Assembly: GCA_018884025.1 (NCBI GenBank)
Contig: JAHLFB010000152.1
Coordinates: forward strand, 1-55,209
Direction: 5' to 3'
DNA length: 55,209 nt
Source: Candidatus Phocaeicola faecipullorum
Lineage (GTDB): Bacteria > Bacteroidota > Bacteroidia > Bacteroidales > Bacteroidaceae
Shown here piece after piece: positions 47,978-55,209 of this stretch. The position numbers were made by a program, and so were the translations under genes. The notes below the pieces were generated by a model, which worked only from the letters and a program-made list of their open reading frames with translations, searched no databases and was not told the origin of the DNA. Numbering within the stretch: the stretch's first letter is position 1; every line of letters begins with the position of its first letter.

Positions 47978-50338
47978 TTAATACTCGAATGTTATTCCAA
48001 TAGTAGGCAACAATGTTCCGCTTTCCATCTTTATACTCTTCATCACATAATGTCCAGGACGTTCAGGATCTTCCACTCCGGTACTCATAAGAGCATCTGC
48101 CTGACGGAGTTTACTGGCTGTAATATTCTGTATATCCAGATAGAAACCCAACATACATTTCTTAAGATAGAATGTCTTGTCAACCCTTACATCCAATTGT
48201 CCGAATGCCGGCAAACGCTCCATATTATAACGGCTATAGTCATAGTAAGCGCGTCCCTGTACATTCCATGCCTCTATAAGTGACGATTTTTCTTCATCGT
48301 ATGGAGTATATGGCGAACCGCCGATTGCACATACACGCATACCGACACTCCAGTTCTTTGGCAGGTTATATGTTCCGCTCATATTGAATATAAACCTGTT
48401 GTCCCAAGCTGAAGGTACATAATCATTGTCCTTAACCGACTTAAACTCACTCCTGAAGAAAGTAAGTGAAGAAGAGAGGTTTAGTTTCTTAGCCAACAAC
48501 CATTTGAACATGATTTCCACACCATATGAACGGCCTTCTGCATCTGATACAAGCAATTCATTACCGATAACTCCATAATCGTTTCCCTTGCATGATAGCG
48601 GTATATTGTCGGCTACTGAAAGAGGCATATTGTTATATTTCTTATAAAATCCTTCAGCAGAAACTTCCATAGTCTCTGTAGGATTCCACGTCAACCCAAT
48701 ACTTTCCTGAGTTACTGAAGTATAGTCAAGATTTTTATTGACATACACGCCATCATTATCCTTATATCCCAAAGCTGTATATGCAGGGAGCTGATAATAA
48801 AGCCCCATATGACCACTAAGATAAAGCCCGTCTGTCAAACGATATGATACTGACATACGTGGCGAAAGCTGTCTCCATAATTCTTTCATCTTGTCACTGT
48901 AATTATTGCCGTCGGTTCTTAATCCCAACGAAGCAGTGAACTTCTCATCAAACGATTTATAATCCGCAGAAGCATATATACCCCATCTAAGCATATTAAG
49001 GGTGGTATTATAATTAAACTCACGCAGGATATCAGAGAAAACCTTCTGATATGTATCATTTGTGTAATGGGAATAATTCAATTCAAATCCGGCATTGACT
49101 TTCCATGAACTCCATTCAGATGTATTCTCAACACGAAGCTTGGTCTCCTGCTCAACAGAGCCCAAATCAAGATTAAGATTGTCCGGGTTGCTGTCATCAT
49201 TGTCCTGATATTTGAAGTTCCGGTTATGAAGATAACTATGGCTTAATGTAACAGACTGTACATGATTACCAGAATAATGACGGTAAACACCTCCCAAGGT
49301 AAATGTTTCCTGTTCTATTGTAGGTAAATAACTTAACAGATATTCCGCATAATCACTGTCTATATCCATATTCAATTTCATACGGTCCAGCCCACCCAAG
49401 CCTAAAACTGTCAGTTCATTTTTATCGTTGAACCTTGTTTTAATTTTAAAAGAAGCATCTGTATATGCCGGCAGAAACGGAAGGCCCAGAACCTTGAACA
49501 ACATCTGTAAATACGACTGCCTTACTGACACAAGATAAGAAGTCTTGTCGCCTATATGTCCATTAGAACTTAAAGAAACTTCTGATGCGCCTAGAGTAGC
49601 TTTAAGCGAATTGCGTTCCATACTTCCGTCACGAAGGCTAAAATCCAGAACCGAACTCAAGGCATTTCCTCTATCAGCCGGAAAAGCTCCGCTATAGAAT
49701 TTAACATTGCGTATCAAGTCTGCATCAATTAGTCCTACAGGTCCACCGGATGCACCTTGAGTACTGAAATGATTTATATTAGGGATTTCAACTCCATCCA
49801 AATAAAATCTGTTTTCAGAAGGGCCACCACCACGAACTATAAGGTCATTCCTATACCCTATAGGAGAAAATGCTACTCCAGGATAATTTTGTACAACACG
49901 CGATATGTCCCGGTTGGCACCCGGCGCTTTTTCTATTTCCTGAAGTCCTATAACTCTCAAGCTGACAGGACTCTCGGCCACTCTTCGGAAAGGAGATGCT
50001 GTAACAGTCACTTCAGATATAGCTGTACTTTCTTCCTCCATCTCTATATTGATATGAGGTGTAATATGATTAACTCTGTACTCTTCTGTAAAAACAGTTT
50101 TATAACCTATGGTAGAAGCTCTCAACTGATATATACCGGGAGGTACGGAATTAATTGTAAAATTTCCATTTATATCCGTTGACGCACCTATATTCAGTCC
50201 TACAACCAATATATTAACAAATTCCAAAGGCTCACGCGTAGTTTTGCTTACAACAGTTCCTTTTATCTGATAATTTTGGGCAAACATCACCAAGGAAAGG
50301 ACCGAAAAAATAAGTCCACCGATAAATCTTCTAACCAT
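47978..50338 (-). CDS. TonB-dependent receptor with carboxypeptidase-regulatory-like domain
   Basis: A 786-residue outer-membrane receptor. The signal peptide (FIGGLIFSVLSLVMFAQ) precedes a carboxypeptidase-regulatory-like domain (IKGTVVSKTTREPLEFVNILV, about 22-105), a plug (about 115-225) with RDISRVVQNYPGVAFSPIGYRNDLIVRGGGPSENRFYLDGVEIPNINHF, and a barrel ending LLPTIGITFEY. There is no SusD partner. It is the first gene of a minus-strand unit with the response regulator (71 bp downstream) and kinase. In Bacteroidetes such receptors often take up metal complexes or peptides. Regulation by the adjacent two-component system is inferred from synteny. Substrate unknown. Confidence 0.92.
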   Translation of the reverse strand: MVRRFIGGLIFSVLSLVMFAQNYQIKGTVVSKTTREPLEFVNILVVGLNIGASTDINGNFTINSVPPGIYQLRASTIGYKTVFTEEYRVNHITPHINIEMEEESTAISEVTVTASPFRRVAESPVSLRVIGLQEIEKAPGANRDISRVVQNYPGVAFSPIGYRNDLIVRGGGPSENRFYLDGVEIPNINHFSTQGASGGPVGLIDADLIRNVKFYSGAFPADRGNALSSVLDFSLRDGSMERNSLKATLGASEVSLSSNGHIGDKTSYLVSVRQSYLQMLFKVLGLPFLPAYTDASFKIKTRFNDKNELTVLGLGGLDRMKLNMDIDSDYAEYLLSYLPTIEQETFTLGGVYRHYSGNHVQSVTLSHSYLHNRNFKYQDNDDSNPDNLNLDLGSVEQETKLRVENTSEWSSWKVNAGFELNYSHYTNDTYQKVFSDILREFNYNTTLNMLRWGIYASADYKSFDEKFTASLGLRTDGNNYSDKMKELWRQLSPRMSVSYRLTDGLYLSGHMGLYYQLPAYTALGYKDNDGVYVNKNLDYTSVTQESIGLTWNPTETMEVSAEGFYKKYNNMPLSVADNIPLSCKGNDYGVIGNELLVSDAEGRSYGVEIMFKWLLAKKLNLSSSLTFFRSEFKSVKDNDYVPSAWDNRFIFNMSGTYNLPKNWSVGMRVCAIGGSPYTPYDEEKSSLIEAWNVQGRAYYDYSRYNMERLPAFGQLDVRVDKTFYLKKCMLGFYLDIQNITASKLRQADALMSTGVEDPERPGHYVMKSIKMESGTLLPTIGITFEY

Positions 50339-50364
50339 ATAAAAAGTTTTTCACATTAACAGAT

Positions 50365-50373
50365 GCAAATTTA
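50365..50373 (-). promoter_or_regulatory. -7 promoter element for the TonB receptor-regulator-kinase operon
   Basis: On the minus strand TAAATTTGC matches TAnnTTTGC, 27 bp before the receptor ATG at 50338. No TTCTAA repeats are seen here. Confidence 0.5.
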
Positions 50374-50389
50374 ATGATAACAAATAAAA

Positions 50390-50412
50390 AAAGCCATCAT
50401 AAAGATGGCTTT
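50390..50412 (-). terminator. Terminator after the HIT gene
   Basis: AAAGCCATC (50390-50398) and GATGGCTTT (50404-50412) form a 9-bp stem with a 5-nt loop. On the minus strand the stem runs into a T7 tract. Confidence 0.85.
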
Positions 50413-50432
50413 ATATAATATAATAAGGAAAA

Positions 50433-50840
50433 TTATTTCTGATTTTCAGACCATATCTTGTTTATTGACTGAGCTATCTCAACAAACTCATCTGATGTAA
50501 GCGAAAGTTTAGGATTGGAAAAAAGCATATCCGATTCCTTCTGAATAGGAATAAGATGTATATGTGCATGCGGAACTTCAAGTCCTATTACAGCTTCACC
50601 TACTTTCTTACAAGGGAAAGCCTTCTGAATAGCCAAAGCAACACTCTTCGCAAAAACATGCATCTCAGCAAGTTCTTTATCTTCAAGGTCGAAAATATAA
50701 TCAACCTCTCTTTTCGGTACTACCAAAGTGTGACCTTTAACCAACGGGTTAATGTCAAGAAAAGCATAAAAATTATCATTCTCCGCCACTTTGTAGCTTG
50801 GAATTTCTCCTGCAACAATTTTACTGAATATAGTAGCCAT
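50433..50840 (-). CDS. HIT-family nucleotide-binding hydrolase
   Basis: A 135-residue cytoplasmic histidine-triad protein. The opening FSKIVAGEIPSYKVAENDNFYAFLDINPLVKGHTLVVPKREVDYIFDL is typical of the HinT-like branch, and VPHAHIHLIPI is the histidine triad that forms the nucleotidyl-enzyme intermediate. Such proteins hydrolyse adenosine 5'-phosphoramidates or related nucleotides. It lies 54 bp downstream of greA on the same strand and is followed by a strong terminator, so greA and this gene probably share a transcript. Confidence 0.94.
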   Translation of the reverse strand: MATIFSKIVAGEIPSYKVAENDNFYAFLDINPLVKGHTLVVPKREVDYIFDLEDKELAEMHVFAKSVALAIQKAFPCKKVGEAVIGLEVPHAHIHLIPIQKESDMLFSNPKLSLTSDEFVEIAQSINKIWSENQK

Positions 50841-50894
50841 ATCTTATAAATATTAAATAAGGCAAGCCTGCACAAAGCAGACCCGCCTTAACAA

Positions 50895-51359
50895 TTAAAA
50901 TGATATACTTAAAATTTCGAGACTGATTTTACCCTGAGGTATAGTAATTTCTACCACGTCACCAACCTTCTTGCCAAGCAAACCTTGTGCAATAGGAGTA
51001 GCAACTGAAATTTTTCCTTCCTTAAGATTAGCTTCACTTTCCGAAACGATAGTATAAGCCATCTTCATATTGTTTTTTACATTCTTCAGTTCAACACGTG
51101 TAAGAATCTGAACTGTATCAGCCTTCATCTTTGATGTATCAATGATTTTAGCATCACCGATAGTAGCCTTAAGCTGGTTAATTTTCATTTCGAGCAATCC
51201 CTGAGCCTCTTTTGCTGCATCATATTCTGCATTCTCAGACAAATCTCCTTTATCACGTGCCTCAGCAATAGCAGCAACAATCCTAGGACGTTCCACTGCT
51301 TCCAAATGCTTTAATTCGGCTAACAACTTCTGATAGCCTTCTTCTGACATATAAGCCAT
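50895..51359 (-). CDS. greA: Transcription elongation factor GreA
   Basis: A 154-residue factor that rescues backtracked RNA polymerase by stimulating transcript cleavage. The N-terminal coiled coil (about 1-75) has MSEEGYQKLLAELKHLEAVERPRIVAAIAEARDKGDLSENAEYDAAKEAQ, with the acidic tip Asp-Leu-Ser-Glu-Asn-Ala-Glu that enters the polymerase secondary channel. The C-terminal FKBP-like domain (about 80-154) ends PIAQGLLGKKVGDVVEITIPQGKISLEILSI. A good ribosome-binding site (AGGAGGA) precedes the ATG. The leader of about 110 nt contains a terminator-like hairpin. Confidence 0.97.
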   Translation of the reverse strand: MAYMSEEGYQKLLAELKHLEAVERPRIVAAIAEARDKGDLSENAEYDAAKEAQGLLEMKINQLKATIGDAKIIDTSKMKADTVQILTRVELKNVKNNMKMAYTIVSESEANLKEGKISVATPIAQGLLGKKVGDVVEITIPQGKISLEILSISF

Positions 51360-51426
51360 AATAATTTTCCTCCTAATATTTCGTTATTAATTAATAATTC
51401 TGATTTTGATATAAAACAAAAAAGAA

Positions 51427-51452
51427 TTCCGACATGTTCAACGATGCCGGAA
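51427..51452 (-). terminator. Terminator-like hairpin inside the greA leader
   Basis: On the minus strand TTCCGGCAT pairs with ATGTCGGAA (one G-T pair) over an 8-nt loop and is followed by TTCTTTTTTGTTTT. It lies downstream of the greA -7 element at 51476-51484 and 67 bp before the greA ATG. It could end the upstream TlpA-like transcript, but it should also affect transcripts started at the greA promoter. Confidence 0.75.
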
Positions 51453-51475
51453 CCCTTTATATTTTATTTCTGTTT

Positions 51476-51484
51476 GCAAAGATA
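51476..51484 (-). promoter_or_regulatory. -7 promoter element for greA
   Basis: On the minus strand TATCTTTGC is a perfect TAnnTTTGC match, 117 bp before the greA ATG. The leader it would produce contains the hairpin at 51427-51452. Confidence 0.65.
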
Positions 51485-51543
51485 GTCTTTTTTCTTATAA
51501 GTCAAGTATATGACTCTCTTATTTTTACATGCTGTAAAACATG

Positions 51544-52689
51544 TTAAAGCAATTTCTTGATTTCAGCTTCCAAATCTGATTTTTCATCCAATCTTAAAAC
51601 CAGTTCGTTATTCTTATTAACCAAAAATGCCGTAGGTAAAGAAGAAACTCCATATACTTTTGCATAAGTAGAATAAGGTCCTTGAGGATCTCGTACACAG
51701 ACCCAAGGCAAATTATCACAAGCAGTTTTCCAGAAATGTTCATCCGTATCGAGAGACACCTGATAGATAACCAAACCCTGTGACGAATATCTATTATACA
51801 ACTCTCTGAGAGCTAATGTCCTCGTTCCAGAATTAGGTGTAGCATATGCAGTAAAATCAATAAGCACTACTTTACCTTTATAATCTGTAAGATGCTTTAT
51901 CTCACCATTGATATTTTTCAATGGAATATCAATTATTGACGTTTCTGAAACCATATCTGCAGGAATCTCAATAGGTTTTGCCTGAGGAGTACGGGTATTT
52001 TTCATTCCCTTTATTACCATATTATACAGGTTTCTTGAACGGTCAGCATGTGGATACCTATGATTTAAACTTGTTGCAACCGCTGCAAAACATTTTACAT
52101 CTTCCTTATCAGAAAAAGGATCAAAAATCATAAAGCCGTTCAATTGCTGAAACAATGCAAAATATGATGATGCCTTATCCGGCTCCTTATATATATAGTT
52201 ACGTTTTACATCGTTTTTATAAGATGTGACCATACGCGACAGGCTATCCTTTACCAGTCCGACAGGCATTCCAGAGTTATTCAACCCATTCACTTTTTCC
52301 TGTAACTCAGCCTGAAGCAATGAAAGCTCTTTTATTTTTATGTTACTTTCAGAACCGGACACCGTATATTCAGACGAGAAAGTCTGATAATCTGATTTTA
52401 TTTCAACCGTCTCTGTTGAATCAACCACAAAATTTATTACTTTATCATCAATTCTCAAACGATAAAAATCAGGCGCCTCAGGACGCTCTTCCGAGAAATG
52501 GAACTTTCCATCGTTGTCCAACTTAACAGAGTCCAATTTCACTACACCATTCATGGATGAATGTTCCATATACAATACTTTGTCATCAGCACCAGAAATT
52601 TCACCTTCTACGTTAAAAACCGGTCCACGATTACAAGCCGCAAGTCCAATAGCAAGAATGGCAACGGCGACATAGTTTTTTTTGTTCAT
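51544..52689 (-). CDS. DUF4369/TlpA-like thioredoxin-fold lipoprotein lacking the CxxC motif
   Basis: A 381-residue lipoprotein (signal MNKKNYVAVAILAIGLAAC). The N-terminal domain (about 20-120) matches DUF4369: VFNVEGEISGADDKVLYMEH and VKLDSVKLDNDGKFHF. A helical middle (about 125-235) leads to a thioredoxin/AhpC-TSA-like domain (about 245-381) with IDIPLKNINGEIKHLTDYKGKVVLIDFTAYATPNSGTRTLALRELY. Where active TlpA/ResA proteins have WCxxC, this one has YATPNSG, so no redox-active disulfide can form. The rest of the fold, including the cis-Pro region SSLPTAFLVNKNNELV, is kept. It probably acts as a binding or scaffold protein. It has its own promoter at 52730-52738. Confidence 0.88.
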   Translation of the reverse strand: MNKKNYVAVAILAIGLAACNRGPVFNVEGEISGADDKVLYMEHSSMNGVVKLDSVKLDNDGKFHFSEERPEAPDFYRLRIDDKVINFVVDSTETVEIKSDYQTFSSEYTVSGSESNIKIKELSLLQAELQEKVNGLNNSGMPVGLVKDSLSRMVTSYKNDVKRNYIYKEPDKASSYFALFQQLNGFMIFDPFSDKEDVKCFAAVATSLNHRYPHADRSRNLYNMVIKGMKNTRTPQAKPIEIPADMVSETSIIDIPLKNINGEIKHLTDYKGKVVLIDFTAYATPNSGTRTLALRELYNRYSSQGLVIYQVSLDTDEHFWKTACDNLPWVCVRDPQGPYSTYAKVYGVSSLPTAFLVNKNNELVLRLDEKSDLEAEIKKLL

Positions 52690-52729
52690 ATATTAATACT
52701 TGAATAAGTTTATTTTTTCATTTAGCGTT

Positions 52730-52738
52730 GCAAAGTTA
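52730..52738 (-). promoter_or_regulatory. -7 promoter element for the TlpA-like gene
   Basis: On the minus strand TAACTTTGC matches TAnnTTTGC, 41 bp before the ATG at 52689. It diverges from the pnp promoter. Confidence 0.6.
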
Positions 52739-52853
52739 CTGTTTTAAACGATTTCACAAAGTTTTTTTATTCCTTCTTAATAATCAGCGACAAAAAATTA
52801 GCATTTTATGAAAGTTTTACCTCATTACCACCCTTTTACTGCAATAAAATGTT

Positions 52854-52862
52854 TATCTTTGC
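52854..52862 (+). promoter_or_regulatory. -7 promoter element for pnp
   Basis: TATCTTTGC is a perfect TAnnTTTGC match, 40 bp before the pnp ATG at 52902. It helps to choose that start over an in-frame TTG at 52872. Confidence 0.65.
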
Positions 52863-52901
52863 AATGATTTTTTGACGAAAAACTATATTAAAACATTTTT
52901 T

Positions 52902-55070
52902 ATGATCAATCCAATTGTTAAGACGATCGAGCTTGGAGATGGAAGAACCATCACACTCGAAACGGGAAAGCTAGCAAAACAGGCAGATGGTGCTGTTATG
53001 CTACGCATGGGTAACACCATGTTGCTAGCTACTGTTTGTGCAGCAAAAGATGCAGTTCCCGGTACAGATTTTATGCCTTTACAGGTAGAGTACAAAGAAA
53101 AATATTCAGCTTTCGGACGTTTCCCTGGCGGTTTTACAAAACGTGAAGGTAAGGCTTCTGACTACGAAATTTTGACTTGCCGCTTAGTTGACCGTGCATT
53201 GCGTCCACTTTTCCCTGATAATTATCACGCAGAGGTATATGTAAATATCACCCTCTTCTCTGCAGACGGTGTTGACATGCCTGATGCACTTGCAGGACTT
53301 GCTGCTTCAGCAGCACTTGCTGTTTCTGATATACCATTCGGAGGTCCTATTTCAGAAGTACGTGTAGCACGTATAGACGGCCAGTTTGTTATAAATCCTA
53401 CATTCGAAGCTCTTAAGAAGGCTGATATGGATTTGATGGTGGCTGCAACTTACGAAAATATCATGATGGTAGAAGGCGAGATGGAAGAAGTTTCAGAACA
53501 AGACCTTCTAGAAGCAATGAAATGTGCACACGAAGCTATCAAAGTTCATTGCAAGGCACAAATGGAACTTATGGAAGAAGTTGGTTCTACTGTTAAGCGT
53601 GAGTATTGCCACGAAGAAAACGATGAAGATCTACGCAAAGCTGTTCACGACGCTTGTTACGCAAAAGCATATGCAATTGCAGCATCAGGAAACAAGAACA
53701 AGCACGAACGCGGTGATGCTTTCGATGCTGTTTGCGAAGAATTCAAATCACAGTTCACTGAAGAAGAACTTGAAGAAAAAGGTGCAATGATAGACCGTTA
53801 CTATCACGATGTAGAAAAAGAAGCTATGCGCCGTTGCATCCTTGACGAAGGCAAACGTCTTGACGGACGTACTACTACTGAAATCCGTCCTATCTGGTGC
53901 GAAGTTAGCCCACTGCCTGGTCCTCACGGTTCTTCAATCTTTACACGTGGTGAAACACAATCATTAAGCACTGTTACCCTGGGTACAAAACTTGACGAAA
54001 AAGTAGTTGACGACGTACTTGACCAACATAAGGAACGTTTCCTTCTTCATTATAACTTCCCTCCATTCTCTACAGGTGAGGCTAAGGCACAGCGCGGTGT
54101 AGGACGTCGTGAAATCGGTCACGGCCACTTGGCATGGCGTGCTTTGAAGGGACAGATACCAGCAGATTATCCATACTGCGTACGTGTAGTTTCAGATATA
54201 CTTGAATCAAACGGTTCATCTTCAATGGCAACAGTATGTGCCGGAACATTGGCTCTTATGGATGCCGGTGTACCTATCAAGAATCCGGTATCAGGTATTG
54301 CAATGGGATTGATCAAAAATGCCGGCGAAGACAAATATGCTGTTCTTTCAGATATTCTTGGTGACGAAGACCACTTGGGAGATATGGACTTCAAGGTTAC
54401 AGGTACTTGCAAGGGTATCACTGCTACACAGATGGATATCAAGTGTGACGGTCTTACATACGACATCCTTGAGAAAGCACTTCTTCAGGCAAAACAAGGT
54501 CGCGAATATATCCTTGGCAAACTGACAGAATGTATCGCAGAACCTCGCGCTGAATTGAAGCCACACGCTCCACGTATCGAGACAATGACAATTCCTAAAG
54601 AATTCATCGGTGCTGTAATCGGCCCTGGAGGTAAGATCATTCAAGGTATGCAGGAAGAAACAGGAGCAACTATCACTATCGAAGAAGTTGACAATGCAGG
54701 ACGTATCGAAATCTCAGGTACTAACAAGAAGTCTATCGATGATGCTATCCGCCTGATAAAAGGCATAGTAGCAATCCCTGAAGTAGGTGAAGTTTACACA
54801 GGTAAAGTTCGTTCTATAATGCCATACGGTGCATTCGTAGAATTCCTTCCAGGAAAGGACGGTCTGCTCCACATTTCAGAAATCGACTGGAAACGCCTTG
54901 AGACTATCGAAGAATCAGGATTGAAAGAAGGTGACGACATCGAAGTAAAACTTCTTGAAATTGATCCTAAGACAGGTAAATTCAAACTTTCACACAAGGT
55001 TTTATTACCAAAGCCTGAAGGTTTGGAAGAAAACAACAAGAAACGCGATAGAAAACCTCAACAGAAATAA
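52902..55070 (+). CDS. pnp: Polyribonucleotide nucleotidyltransferase (PNPase)
   Basis: A 722-residue 3'-5' phosphorolytic exoribonuclease, acting as a trimer in mRNA decay and in RNA tailing. The first RNase PH domain covers about residues 10-140 ([35 protein letters not shown]). A helical linker spans about 235-315. The second, catalytic RNase PH domain covers about 315-545 ([22 protein letters not shown] and [26 protein letters not shown]). It is followed by the KH domain (about 555-620, [24 protein letters not shown]) and the S1 domain (about 625-700, [33 protein letters not shown]). The start at 52902 is an ATG with a promoter at the proper distance. Confidence 0.98.
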   Translation: MINPIVKTIELGDGRTITLETGKLAKQADGAVMLRMGNTMLLATVCAAKDAVPGTDFMPLQVEYKEKYSAFGRFPGGFTKREGKASDYEILTCRLVDRALRPLFPDNYHAEVYVNITLFSADGVDMPDALAGLAASAALAVSDIPFGGPISEVRVARIDGQFVINPTFEALKKADMDLMVAATYENIMMVEGEMEEVSEQDLLEAMKCAHEAIKVHCKAQMELMEEVGSTVKREYCHEENDEDLRKAVHDACYAKAYAIAASGNKNKHERGDAFDAVCEEFKSQFTEEELEEKGAMIDRYYHDVEKEAMRRCILDEGKRLDGRTTTEIRPIWCEVSPLPGPHGSSIFTRGETQSLSTVTLGTKLDEKVVDDVLDQHKERFLLHYNFPPFSTGEAKAQRGVGRREIGHGHLAWRALKGQIPADYPYCVRVVSDILESNGSSSMATVCAGTLALMDAGVPIKNPVSGIAMGLIKNAGEDKYAVLSDILGDEDHLGDMDFKVTGTCKGITATQMDIKCDGLTYDILEKALLQAKQGREYILGKLTECIAEPRAELKPHAPRIETMTIPKEFIGAVIGPGGKIIQGMQEETGATITIEEVDNAGRIEISGTNKKSIDDAIRLIKGIVAIPEVGEVYTGKVRSIMPYGAFVEFLPGKDGLLHISEIDWKRLETIEESGLKEGDDIEVKLLEIDPKTGKFKLSHKVLLPKPEGLEENNKKRDRKPQQK

Positions 55071-55081
55071 ATCTAAAGAAG

Positions 55082-55142
55082 AGGGTGTGTCAAAATTCAT
55101 TTTTTGAAAAAATGAACTTATAATTTGAAATTTGAACACCCT
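55082..55142 (+). repeat. Nested inverted repeats downstream of pnp
   Basis: An inner perfect palindrome TTCATTTTTT / AAAAAATGAA (55096-55105, 55107-55116) sits within an outer imperfect one: AGGGTGTGTCAAAATTC (55082-55098) against GAAATTTGAACACCCT (55127-55142). The two share the bases 55096-55098, so both stems cannot be complete at once. It starts 12 bp after the pnp stop and precedes the terminator, so it would be part of the pnp 3' untranslated RNA. Confidence 0.65.
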
Positions 55143-55152
55143 AAAAGAGTAA

Positions 55153-55200
55153 AAAAGGGCCGCATCATTACTCAATACAGAGTTTGATACGGCCCCTTTT
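55153..55200 (+). terminator. Terminator after pnp
   Basis: AAAAGGGCCGCATCA pairs with TGATACGGCCCCTTTT (one mismatch and one extra C) around a loop of about 17 nt. The right arm ends in a T4 tract. Confidence 0.75.
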
Positions 55201-55209
55201 AAATATTAT

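Noticed and set aside
55082-55142. Insertion sequence end
   Set aside because: Palindromic ends of this kind can flank mobile elements, but no transposase and no second copy or target duplication is visible in the window.

Overview
The window is about 55 kb of a low-GC Bacteroidales chromosome, most likely Bacteroidaceae (family-level inference, no species claimed). The evidence is SusC/SusD pairs, a FecI/FecR-type sigma/anti-sigma pair, many SPII-type surface lipoproteins, BACON and DUF5689-like domains, and promoters of the Bacteroidetes form TAnnTTTG(C). No rRNA, tRNA, insertion sequence, phage gene or CRISPR array was found.

Region 1 (1-18.1 kb) is a polysaccharide utilisation locus (PUL): ECF sigma factor, FecR anti-sigma factor, STN-containing SusC transporter, SusD, a PKD/CBM9-like surface lipoprotein, two tandem paralogous lipoproteins that look like an uncharacterised glycosidase family, a GH2 beta-galactosidase, a GH20 hexosaminidase and an acyltransferase-3 membrane protein. 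The enzymes suggest a Gal/HexNAc-containing glycan, such as a host glycan. Region 2 (18.2-27.8 kb) holds metG and then a surface-glycan cluster: a Wzx-like flippase, five glycosyltransferases on the plus strand and one fucosyltransferase-like gene on the minus strand.

Region 3 (27.9-31.8 kb) has a periplasmic 5-hydroxyisourate hydrolase, a YfhO-type membrane protein whose 3' end carries four palindromic 22-bp tandem repeats, and mtnN (pfs). Region 4 (32.2-40.6 kb) is a probable extracellular nucleic-acid scavenging locus: a multi-domain BACON/OB-fold lipoprotein, a secreted DRGH nuclease, a secreted EEP-family phosphodiesterase, a TonB-dependent receptor without SusD, and a DUF5689 OB-fold lipoprotein. 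It is bracketed by mtnN and luxS, consecutive enzymes of the activated methyl cycle.

Region 5 (40.7-50.4 kb) contains luxS, a HigBA toxin-antitoxin module, a frameshifted porin gene, an MgtA-type P-type ATPase, and a histidine kinase/response regulator pair with a TonB receptor. Between the kinase gene and mgtA lie five perfect TTAGAA (TTCTAA on the coding strand) hexamers spaced exactly 11 bp apart, immediately upstream of the mgtA -7 element. This is a strong candidate operator for the adjacent OmpR-family regulator. Region 6 (50.4-55.2 kb) is housekeeping: a HIT protein, greA with a terminator-like hairpin in its leader, a TlpA-like lipoprotein that has lost its CxxC motif, and pnp.
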